From Panorpa germanica (taxonomy: Eukaryota > Arthropoda > Insecta > Mecoptera > Panorpidae), in NCBI GenBank assembly GCA_963678705.1, contig CAVMBN010000143.1, positions 1 through 64,000 of the forward strand: a stretch of DNA of 64,000 nt, given 5' to 3'. The first letter of the stretch is position 1. The number at the start of each line of letters is the position of its first letter. This document shows positions 53,061 to 63,815 of the stretch, piece after piece. Both the position numbers and the translations under genes were made by a program. The notes beneath the pieces were generated by a model that searched no databases, was not told where the DNA came from, and saw only the letters and a list, made by a program, of their open reading frames with translations.

Positions 53061-54111
53061 AAATCCTATAGGTACGTCTACTGCGCTATGGAGAACTATT
53101 TTTATTGTCGAACATTATTTTACAAACCGATTACCGTTCCATGAAAAGGCAACTATCTAAAGGTTGTCCTCAGCGATCTGTAATGAAGCCTGAGCTCTGG
53201 AACATGGTATTCGACGAGAACTGTGTTTCTCACTCAAAAGGATGTGTTAACATATGTTTTGCCAACGATAATGTGATCCTTTTCGGTGCAAATAGTACAG
53301 AAACCCCAGAAAGCCGTTCTCGACCTGCTATATATAAAATCTGTAGTTTCTTGAAGCTACAAAGCTACGAAACAAATACAGTAACAACGAATGATAAACT
53401 TGTAACACACCTTGCGCGTGTCACAAGGACGGAATGAAGCTTAAACTCGGCAACTATGCCGACACTATACAAGGAGGCATTTATGCTAATGGTTGTGTAT
53501 TGTGCGTCGGCATGGTATTACAGGATCAATCTTCCAGATCTTCCATGCAAAGAACTATGTTATTGACGATAACGCGTTGTTGCAGAACTGTATCTACACA
53601 AGTGGTGCAAGTGATATTGGGGACAATTCCTTTAGATTTTAAAATCACTCATGCACTTACTCAAGTACAAATTACGCTAGAACTGAAAAAATCAAATTTT
53701 GATTATTTAAAATTAATGCATTAGTGTACAATGTATGATATATTATAATAGATTATTGTATATAAAAACAAGAGGGCATTCACTGGAATGTTTCTCTTAC
53801 ATGTCTAAATTAATTATGTAAGTTATCATGTAAGAAGCTTATTGCCTACTTAGGCAGATTGCTGAAACAATAGGAGAAATAAAAAAAAAAAAAAAAAAAA
53901 TTAATGCGACAAATTTCGAGGATTTAAAGTTAATGCGGCTGTAGGATAAAAGTCTGGAGACGATACCAAATATATTGATATACCAAGACAGATTGGACTT
54001 AATACAAAAAGGAAGACCTACGTATTGGTTTACAAGGACGTTAATATTGCTTTGCAACACAAGTGGTTCCTATCTACTATGTGTGTGATCGGCTCCTGCT
54101 ACTTTAGGTGA
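52995..54111 (+). pseudogene. R1-clade RT remnant, unit 35 (retroposon-bearing)
   Basis: Belongs to the VNICFAND and MKPELWN subgroup (GVNI-type markers: gtgttaacatatg, cttttcgg, accccag). The thumb block reads RTVSTQVVQV and is interrupted at 53720 by the poly-A insertion. Near 53978 a 35-bp stretch containing the 14-bp palindrome and LWQD codons is replaced by six bases. Confidence 0.85.
53720..53896 (+). mobile_element. Short poly-A retroposon insertion, copy 1
   Basis: About 177 bp absent from ordinary units, starting attagtgtac and ending in an uninterrupted A run (to 53900, shared with the duplication). It is flanked by an 11-bp direct repeat, aaaattaatgc (53709-53719 and 53897-53907), which occurs once at this site in uninserted units, so it is a target-site duplication. 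Poly-A plus duplication indicate LINE-mediated retroposition. No Pol III A/B boxes or ORF are seen. It may be a 5'-truncated LINE tail, a SINE-like tail or an mRNA 3' end; AATAAA abuts the A run. Inverted arms are CTTACATG/CATGTAAG (53796-53803, 53827-53834) and GCCTA/TAGGC (53844-53855). Confidence 0.85.
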
Positions 54112-54739
54112 AAAAAGTGATTAAAAGTGAGAAATTAATTATGGAAAAAAATTAAATAAATTATATGAATACTTTTTCAAACGAAAAGTATTTAAGTTTG
54201 TTTTAAATTTGTGTTAATTTACCCTAAACAAAGTGTTCTTACAAAAGTTTGACAGTTGGAAACCAGTGTTAAAAACGAATTTTTCATTACGCGTACACGC
54301 GGTCTTATAAACATAACCTCAAATTTGTAACTTTGATGTTTGATATAAGACATTAATTAGTGCGATAGACAAAAAAAGTGATAATAATTAGGTTAGTGTT
54401 AGTGCTAAAACATCAAGTGGTTTAAAATTCAAGAAATCTGTAGAGATATATAAGGAAGACCTGATATAAACACTACAAATATACGGAAGACAAAAGGTTG
54501 CCGCCCACTATCAAGTAAGTCGAATAACATTAACTATAAATAATATTTAAACACAAGAATTAATTTATATAAATGCGTGTTTTAAATAATAATGAGAGTG
54601 TATTAATTGTTATAAGTGATTAAGTGAACAATATATGCGGTTTTCTTGGAAATAGTGATTGATCGTTCATGAACATTCAATGGTAACAAACAAATGGTAA
54701 GTAAGTAGGCATAAGTACAAGTATGTATATAAGATATTT

Positions 54740-55697
54740 ATAGAAATTCAGTGTGCCTTTGTTGATGTCCGGTGGCCAAGTGACCTTCAAAGAATTAGAC
54801 CGGCAAAAACCTATAGGTACGTCTACTGCGCTATGGAGAACTATTTTCATTGTCGAACATTATTTTACAAACCGATTACCGATCCATGAAAAGGCAACTA
54901 TCTAAAGGTTGTCCTCAGCGATCTGTAATGGGGCCTGAGCTCTGGAACATGGTATTCGACGAGAACTGAGATTCTCACTCGAAAGGTTGTGTAGACATAT
55001 GTTTTGCCAACGATAATGTGATCCTTATCGGTGCAAATAGTACAGAAACCCTAGAAAGCCGTTCTCGACCTGCTATCTATAAAATCTGTAGTTTCTTGAA
55101 GCTACAAAGCTACGAAACAAATACAGTAGCAACGAATGATAAACTTGTAACACACCTTGCGCGTGTCACAAGGACGGAATGAAGCTTAAACTCGGCAACT
55201 ATGCCGACACTATACAAGGGGGCATTTATGCTAATAGTTGTGTATTGTGCTTCGGCATGGTATTACAGGATTAATCTTCCAGATCTTCCATGCAAAAAAC
55301 TATGTTATTGACGATGACGCGTTGTTGCAGAACTGTATCTACAGAAGTGGTGCAAGTGATATTGGGGACAATTCCTTTAGATTTAAAAATCACTCATGCA
55401 CTTACTCAAGTACAAATTACGCTTGAACTGAAAAAATCAAATTTTGATGATTTAAAATTAATGCGACAAATTTCGAGGATTTAAAGTTAATGCGGCTGTA
55501 GGATAAAAGTGTGGAGACGATACCAAATATATTGCCAAAGAGATGAATGCATATATGCATAAGCTCTGGCAAGACAGATGGGACTTAATACAAAAAGGAA
55601 GACCTACGTATTGGTTTACAAGGACGTTAATATTGCTTTGCAACACAAGTGGTTTCTATCTACTATGTGTGTGATCGGCTCCTGCTACTTTAGGTGA
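54740..55697 (+). pseudogene. R1-clade RT remnant, unit 36
   Basis: VDICFAND subgroup without the insertion. TGT-G changed to TGA-G (gaactgagattc, near 54968) stops the palm frame after FDEN. Thumb variants are MQKTM and gcttgaactg (stop). Repeated as unit 41. Confidence 0.85.
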
Positions 55698-56510
55698 AAA
55701 AAGTGATTAAAAGTGAGAAATTAATTATGGAAAAAAATTATATAAATTATATGAATACTTTTTCAAACGAAAAGTATTTAAGTTTGTTTTAAATTTGTGT
55801 TAATTTACCCTAAACAAAGTGTTTTTACAAAAGTTTAACAGTTGGAAACCAGTGTTAAAAACGAATTTTTCATTAGGCGTACACGCGGTCTTATAAACAT
55901 AACCTGAAATTTGTAACTTTGATGTTTGATATAAGACATTAATAAGTGCGACAGACAAAAAAAGTGATAATATTTAGGTTAGTGTTAGTGCTAAAACATC
56001 AAGTGGTTTAAAATTTAAGAAATCTGTAGAGATATATAAGGAAGATCTCATATAAACACTACAAATATACGGAAGACAAAAAGTTGCCGCCCACTATCAA
56101 GTAAGTCGAATAACATTAACTATAAATAATATTAAAACACAAGAATTAGTTTATATAAATGCGTGTTATAAATAATAATGAGAGTGTATTAATTGTTATA
56201 AGTGATTAAGTGAACAATATATGCGGTTTTCTTGGAAATAGTGATTGATCGTTTATGAACATTCAATGGTAACAAACAAATGGTAAGTAGGTAGGCATAA
56301 GTACAAGTATGTATATAAGATATTTATAGAAATTCAGTGTGCCTTTGTTGATGTCCGGTGGCCAAGTGACCTTCAAAGAATTAGACCGGCAAAAACCTAT
56401 AGGTACGTCTACTGCGCTATGGAGAACTATTTTCATTGTCGAACATTATTTTACAAACCGATTACCGTTCCATGAAAAGGCAACTATGTAAAGGTTGTCC
56501 TTAGCGATCT
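54740..56510 (+). repeat. Duplicated segment continuing the 51-64 kb higher-order pattern, copy 1
   Basis: This segment recurs at 62230-64000 (offset 7,490 bp). Shared markers are accgatccatg, gaactgagattc, aagtgtggagac, cattaggcgtac, acctgaaattt, gcgacagac, gtgttataaat and caactatgtaaagg. Confidence 0.85.
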
Positions 56511-57470
56511 GTAATGAAGCCTGAGCTCTGGAACATGGTATTCGACGAGAACTGTGTTTCTCACTCAAAAGGTTGTGTTAACATATGTTTTGCCAACGAT
56601 AATGTGATCCTTTTCGGTGCAAATAGTACAGAAACCCCAGAAAGCCGTTCTCGACCTGCTATATATAAAATCTGTAGTTTCTTGAAGCTACAAAGCTACG
56701 AAACAAATACAGTAGCAACGAATGATAAACTTGTAACACACCTTGCGAGTGTCACAAGGACGGAATGAAGCTTAAACTCGGCAACTATGCCGACACTATA
56801 CAAGGGGGCATTTATGCTAATAGTTGTGTATTGTGCTTCGGCATGATATTACAGGATCAATCTTCCAGATCTTCCATGCAATGAACTATGTTATTGACGA
56901 TGACGCGTTGTTGCAGAACTGTATCTACACAAGTGGTGCAAGTGATATTGGGGACAATTCCTTTAAATTTAAAAATCACTCATGCACTTACTCAAGTACA
57001 AATTACGCTAGAACTGAAAAAATCAAATTTTGATTATTTAAAATTAATGCATAAGTGTACAATGTATGATATATTATAATAGATTATTGTATATAAAAAC
57101 AAGAGGGCATTCACTGGAATGTTTCTCTTACATGTCTAAATTAATAATGTTAGTTATTATGTAAGAAGCTTATTGCCTACTTAGGCAGATTGCTGAAACA
57201 ATAGGAGAAATAAAAAAAAAATTAAAAAAATTAATGCGACAAATTTTGAGGATTTAAAGTTAATGCGGATGTAGGATAAAAGTCTGGAGACGATACCAAA
57301 TATATTGCCAAAGAGATGAATGCATATATGCATAAGCTCTGGCAAGACAGATAGGACTTAATACAAAAAGGAAGACCCACGTATTGGTTTACAAGGACGT
57401 TAATATTGCTTTGCAACACAAGTGGTTCCTATCTACTATGTGTGTGATCGGCTCCTGCTACTTTAGGTGA
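56326..57470 (+). pseudogene. R1-clade RT remnant, unit 37 (retroposon-bearing)
   Basis: VNICFAND/MKPELWN subgroup. TAG lies inside KGCPQ (56502-56504) and tctaaa reads tgtaaa. The thumb part is interrupted at 57051 by the poly-A insertion. Confidence 0.85.
57051..57226 (+). mobile_element. Short poly-A retroposon insertion, copy 2
   Basis: Same insertion at the same site, with the duplication aaaattaatgc at 57040-57050 and 57227-57237. The A run is interrupted by TT, and the CATGTAAG arm reads TATGTAAG, so this copy has diverged slightly. The identical position means it was inherited by unit duplication. Confidence 0.85.
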
Positions 57471-58098
57471 AAAAAGTGATTAAAAGTGAGAAATTAATTA
57501 TGGAAAAAAATTAAATAAATTATATGAATACTTTTTCAAACGAAAAGTATTTAAGTTTGTTTTAAATTTGTGTTAATTTACCTTAAACAAAGTGTTTTTA
57601 CAAAAGTTTGACAGTTGGAAACCAGTGTTAAAAACGAATTTTTCATTACGCGTACACGCGGTCTTATAAACATAACCTCAAATTTGTAACTTTGATGTTT
57701 GATATAAGACATTAATAAGTGCGACAGACAAAAAAAGTGATAATAATTAGGTTAGTGTTAGTGCTAAAACATCAAGTGGTTTAAAATTTAAGAAATCTGT
57801 AGAGATATATAAGGAAGATCTCATATAAACACTACAAACATACGGAAGACAAAAAGTTGCCGCCCACTATCAAGTAAGTCGAATAACATTAACTATAAAT
57901 AATATTAAAACACAAGAATTAGTTTATATAAATGCGTGTTATAAATAATAATGAGAGTGTATTAATTGTTATAAGTGATTAAGTGATCAATATATGCGGT
58001 TTTCTTGGAAATAGTGATTGATCGTTCATGAACATTCAATGGTAACAAACAAATGGTAAGTAAGTAGGCATAAGTACAAGTATGTATATAAGATATTT

Positions 58099-59245
58099 AT
58101 AGAAATTCAGTGTGCCTTTGTTGATGTCCGGTAGCCAAGTGACCTTCAAAGAATTAGACCGGCAAAAACCTATAGGTACGTCTACTGCGCTATGGAGAAC
58201 TATTTTCATTGTCGAACATTATTTTACAAACCGATTACCGTTCCATGAAAAGGCAACTATCTAAAGGTTGTCCTCAGCGATCTGTAATGAAGCCTGAGCT
58301 CTGGAACATGGTATTCGACGAGAACTGTGTTTCTCACTCAAAAGGTTGTGTTAACATATGTTTTGCCAACGATAATGTGATCCTTTTCGGTGCAAATAGT
58401 ACAGAAACCCCAGAAAGCCGTTCTCGACCTGCTATATATAAAATCTGTAGTTTCTTGAAGCTACAAAGCTACGAAACAAATACAGTAGCAACGAATGATA
58501 AACTTGTAACACACCTTGCGCGTGTCACAAGGACGGAATGAATCTTAAACTCGGCAACTATGCCGACACTATACAAGGGAGCATTTATGGTAATAGTTGT
58601 GTATTGTGCTTCGGCATGGTATTACAGGATCAATCTTCTAGATCTTCCATGCAAAGAACTATGTTATTGACGATGACGCGTTGTTGCAGAACTGTATCTA
58701 CACAAGTGGTGCAAGTGATATTGGGGACAATTTCTTTAGATTTAAAAATCACTCATGCACTTACTCAAGTACAAATTACGCTAGAACTGAAAAAATCAAA
58801 TTTTGATTATTTAAAATTAATGCATTAGTGTACAATGTATGATATATTATAATAGATTATTGTATATAAAAACAAGAGGGCATTCACTGGAATGTTTCTC
58901 TTACATGTCTAAATTAATTATGTAAGTTATCATGTAAGAAGCTTATTGCCTACTTAGGCAGATTGCTGAAACAATAGGAGAAATAAAAAAAAAAAAAAAA
59001 AAAAATTAATGCGACAAATTTCGAGGATTTAAAGTTAATGCGGCTGTAGGATAAAAGTCTGGAGACGATACCAAATATATTGCCAAAGAGATGAATGCAT
59101 ATATGCATAAGCTCTGGCAAGACAGATTGGACTTAATACAAAAAGGAAGACCTACGTATTGGTTTACAAGGACGTTAATATTGCTTTGCAACACAAGTGG
59201 TTCCTATCTACTATGTGTGTGATCGGCTCCTGCTACTTTAGGTGA
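58099..59245 (+). pseudogene. R1-clade RT remnant, unit 38 (retroposon-bearing)
   Basis: VNICFAND/MKPELWN subgroup, palm frame open from 58209 to 58541. gaatgaatctt follows the TGA stop (most units have gaatgaagctt). Interrupted at 58824 by the poly-A insertion. The LWQDRWD block survives with RLDL. Confidence 0.85.
58824..59001 (+). mobile_element. Short poly-A retroposon insertion, copy 3
   Basis: Same insertion and target-site duplication (58813-58823 and 59002-59012). The body matches copy 1 closely, including both inverted-arm pairs, and the A run is one base longer. Confidence 0.85.
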
Positions 59246-59748
59246 AAAAAGTGATTAAAAGTGAGAAATTAATTATGGAAAAAAATTAAATAAATTATAT
59301 GAATACTTTTTCAAACGAAAAGTATTTAAGTTTGTTTTAAATTTGTGTTAATTTACCCTAAACAAAGTGTTCTTACTAAAGTTTGACAGTTGGAAACCAG
59401 TGTTAAAAACGAATTTTTCATTACGCGTACACGCGGTCTTATAAACATAACCTCAAATTTGTAACTTTGATGTTTGATATAAGACATTAATTAGTGCGAT
59501 AGACAAAAAAAGTGATAATAATTAGGTAAGTGTTAGTGCTAAAACATCAAGTGGTTTAAAATTCAAGAAATCTGTAGAGATATATAAGGAAGACCTGATA
59601 TAAACACTACAAATATACGGAAGACAAAAGGTTGCCGCCCACTATTAAGTAAGTCGAATAACATTAACTATAAATAATATTAAAACACAAGAATTAATTT
59701 ATATAAATGCGTGTTTTAAATAATAATAAGAGTGTATTAATTGTTATA

Positions 59749-59758
59749 AGTGATGGAA
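59749..59758. other. 27-bp linker deletion
   Basis: ataagtgat joins ggaaatagtg directly; 27 bp of linker (including gaacaatatatgcgg) present in every other unit are missing here. Confidence 0.8.
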
Positions 59759-59846
59759 ATAGTGATTGATCGTTCATGAACATTCAATGGTAACAAACAA
59801 ATGGTAAGTAAGTAGGCATAAGTACAAGTATGTATATGAGATATTT

Positions 59847-60368
59847 ATAGAAATTTAGTGTGCCTTTGTTGATGTCCGGTGGCCAAGTGACCTTCAAAGA
59901 ATTAGACCGGCAAAAACCTATAGGTACGTCTACTGCGCTATGGAGAACTATTTTCATTGTCGAACATTATTTTACAAACCGATTACCGTTCCATGAAAAG
60001 GCAACTATCTAAAGGTTGTCCTTAGCGATCTGTAATGAAGCCTGAGCTCTGGAACATGGTATTCGACGAGAACTGTGTTTCTCACTCAAAAGGTTGTGTT
60101 AACATATGTTTTGCCAACGATAATGTGATCCTTTTCGGTGCAAATAGTACAGAAACCCCAGAAAGCCGTTCTCGACCTGCTATATATAAAATCTGTAGTT
60201 TCTTGAAGCTACAAAGCTACGAAACAAATACAGTAGCAACGAATGATAAACTTGTAACACACCTTGCGCGTGTCACAAGGACGGAATGACAAGGACGTTA
60301 ATATTGCTTTGCAACACAAGTGGTTCCTATCTACTATGTGTGTGATCGGCTCCTGCTACTTTAGGTGA
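59847..60368 (+). pseudogene. R1-clade RT remnant, unit 39 (thumb and C-terminus deleted)
   Basis: VNICFAND/MKPELWN subgroup with TAG inside KGCPQ (60023-60025). After ggaatga (60289) the sequence jumps to caaggacgttaatattg, removing the thumb block, the insertion site and LWQDRWD. The two joined ends share the word acaaggacg, which occurs at both parent sites and now appears twice within 16 bp. Confidence 0.85.
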
Positions 60369-60494
60369 AAAAAGTGATTAAAAGTGAGAAATTAATTATG
60401 GAAAAAAATTAAATAAATTATATGAATACTTTTTCAAACGAAAAGTATTTAAGTTTGTTTTAAATTTGTGTTAATTTACCCTAAACAAAGTGTT

Positions 60495-62295
60495 CTTACA
60501 AAAGTTTGACAGTTGGAAACCAGTGTTAAAAACGAATTTTTCATTACGCGTACACGCGGTCTTATAAACATAACCTCAAATTTGTAACTTTGATGTTTGA
60601 TATAAGACATTAATAAGTGCGATAGACAAAAAAAGTGATAATAATTAGGATAGTGTTAGTGCTAAAACATCAAGTGGTTTAAAATTCAACAAATCTGTAG
60701 ATAATATATAAGGAAGACCTCATATAAACACTACAAATATACGGAAGACAAAAGGTTGCCGCCCACTATCAAGTAAGTCGAATAACATTAACTATAAATA
60801 ATATTAAAACACAAGAATTAGTTTATATAAATGCGTGTTTTAAATAATAATGAGAGTGTATTAATTGTTATAAGTGATTAAGTGAACAATATATGCGGTT
60901 TTCTTGGAAATAGTGATTGATCGTTCATGAACATTCAATGGTAACAAACAAATGGTAAGTAAGTAGGCATAAGTACAAGTATGTATATGAGATATTTATA
61001 GAAATTCAGTGTGCCTTTGTTAATGTCCACAGTAACAACGAATGATAAACTTGTAACACACCTTGCGCGTGTCACAAGTACGGAATAAAGCTTAAACTCG
61101 GCAACTATGCCGACACTATACAAGGGGGCATTTATGCTAATAGTTGTGTATTGTGCTTCGGCATGGTATTACAGGATCAATCTTCCAGATCTTCTATGCA
61201 AAGAACTATGTTATTGACGATGACGCGTTGTTGCAGAACTGTATCTACAGAAGTGGTGCAAGTGATATTGGGGACAATTCCTTTAGATTTAAAAATCACT
61301 CATGCACTTACTCAAGTACAAATTACGCTAGAACTGAAAAAATTAAATTTTGATGATTTAAAACTAACGAGACAAATTTCGAGGATTTAAAGTTAATGCG
61401 GCTGTAGGATAAAAGTCTGGAGACGATACGAAATATATTGCCAAAGAGATGAATGCATATATGCATAAGCTCTGGCAAGACAGATGGGACCTAATACAAA
61501 AAGGAAGACCTTCGTATTGGTTTACAAGGACGTTAATATTGCTTTGCAACACAAGTGGTTCCTATCTACTGTGTGTGATCGGCTCCTGCTACTTTAGGTA
61601 AAAAAAGTGATTAAAAGTGAGATATGAATTATGGAAAAAAATTAAATAAATTATATGAATACTTTTTCAAACGAAAAGTATTTAAGTTTGTTTTAAATTT
61701 GTGTTAATTTACCCTAAACAAAGTGTTTTTACAAAAGTTTGACAGTTGGAAACCAGTGTTAAAAACGAATTTTTCATTACGCGTACACGCGGTCTTATAA
61801 ACATAATTTCAAATTTGTAACTTTTATCTTTGATATAAGACATTAATAAGTGCGATAGACAAAAAAAGTGATAATAATTAGGTTAGTGTTAGTGCTAAAA
61901 CATCAAGTGGTTTAAAATTCAAGAAATCTGTAGAGATATATAAGGAAGACCTCATATAAACACTACAAATATATGGAAGACAAAAGGTTGCCGCCCACTA
62001 TCAAGTAAGTCGAATAACATTAACTATAAATAATATTAAAACACAAGAATTAGTTTATATAAATGCGTGTTTTAAATAATAATGAGAGTGTATTAATTGT
62101 TATAAGTGATTAAGTAAACAATATATGCGGTTTTCTTGGAAATAGTGATTGATCGTTCATGAACATTCAATGGTAACAAACAAATGGTAAGTAAGTAGGC
62201 ATAAGTACAAGTATGTATATAAGATATTTATAGAAATTCAGTGTGCCTTTGTTGATGTCCGGTGGCCAAGTGACCTTCAAAGAATTAGACCGGCA
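60495..62295 (+). repeat. Duplicated segment containing a shared 352-bp deletion, copy 2
   Basis: Second copy of 51260-53060 at offset 9,235 bp. Differences include ttaatgtcc, aagtacgg, caacaaatctg and atatggaag here. Confidence 0.85.
60998..61601 (+). pseudogene. R1-clade RT remnant, unit 40 (palm deleted)
   Basis: Same deletion junction (gtcc/acag, near 61028) as unit 34 and the same private changes in the thumb and C-terminal parts. TAA at the Trp position; the last frame ends in TAA. Confidence 0.85.
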
Positions 62296-63187
62296 AAAAC
62301 CTATAGGTACGTCTACTGCGCTATGGAGAACTATTTTCATTGTCGAACATTATTTTACAAACCGATTACCGATCCATGAAAAGGCAACTATCTAAAGGTT
62401 GTCCTCAGCGATCTGTAATGGGGCCTGAGCTCTGGAACATGGTATTCGACGAGAACTGAGATTCTCACTCGAAAGGTTGTGTAGACATATGTTTTGCCAA
62501 CGATAATGTGATCCTTATCGGTGCAAATAGTACAGAAACCCTAGAAAGCCGTTCTCGACCTGCTATCTATAAAATCTGTAGTTTCTTGAAGCTACAAAGC
62601 TACGAAACAAATACAGTAGCAACGAATGATAAACTTGTAACACACCTTGCGCGTGTCACAAGGACGGAATGAAGCTTAAACTCGGCAACTATGCCGACAC
62701 TATACAAGGGGGCATTTATGCTAATAGTTGTGTATTGTGCTTCGGCATGGTATTACAGGATTAATCTTCCAGATCTTCCATGCAAAAAACTATGTTATTG
62801 ACGATGACGCGTTGTTGCAGAACTGTATCTACAGAAGTGGTGCAAGTGATATTGGGGACAATTCCTTTAGATTTAAAAATCACTCATGCACTTACTCAAG
62901 TACAAATTACGCTTGAACTGAAAAAATCAAATTTTGATGATTTAAAATTAATGCGACAAATTTCGAGGATTTAAAGTTAATGCGGCTGTAGGATAAAAGT
63001 GTGGAGACGATACCAAATATATTGCCAAAGAGATGAATGCATATATGCATAAGCTCTGGCAAGACAGATGGGACTTAATACAAAAAGGAAGACCTACGTA
63101 TTGGTTTACAAGGACGTTAATATTGCTTTGCAACACAAGTGGTTCCTATCTACTATGTGTGTGATCGGCTCCTGCTACTTTAGGTGA
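62230..63187 (+). pseudogene. R1-clade RT remnant, unit 41
   Basis: Near copy of unit 36, including the TGA in gaactgagattc and the gcttgaactg stop. Confidence 0.85.
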
Positions 63188-63815
63188 AAAAAGTGATTAA
63201 AAGTGAGAAATTAATTATGGAAAAAAATTAAATAAATTATATGAATACTTTTTCAAACGAAAAGTATTTAAGTTTGTTTTAAATTTGTGTTAATTTACCC
63301 TAAACAAAGTGTTTTTACAAAAGTTTGACAGTTGGAAACCAGTGTTAAAAACGAATTTTTCATTAGGCGTACACGCGGTCTTATAAACATAACCTGAAAT
63401 TTGTAACTTTGATGTTTGATATAAGACATTATTAAGTGCGACAGACAAAAAAAGTGATAATATTTAGGTTAGTGTTAGTGCTAAAACATCAAGTGGTTTA
63501 AAATTTAAGAAATCTGTAGAGATATATAAGGAAGATCTCATATAAACACTACAAATATACGGAAGACAAAAAGTTGCCGCCCACTATCAAGTAAGTCGAA
63601 TAACATTAACTATAAATAATATTAAAACACAAGAATTAGTTTATATAAATGCGTGTTATAAATAATAATGAGAGTGTATTAATTGTTATAAGTGATTAAG
63701 TGAACAATATATGCGGTTTTCTTGGAAATAGTGATTGATCGTTTATGAACATTCAATGGTAACAAACAAATGGTAAGTAGGTAGGCATAAGTACAAGTAT
63801 GTATATAAGATATTT

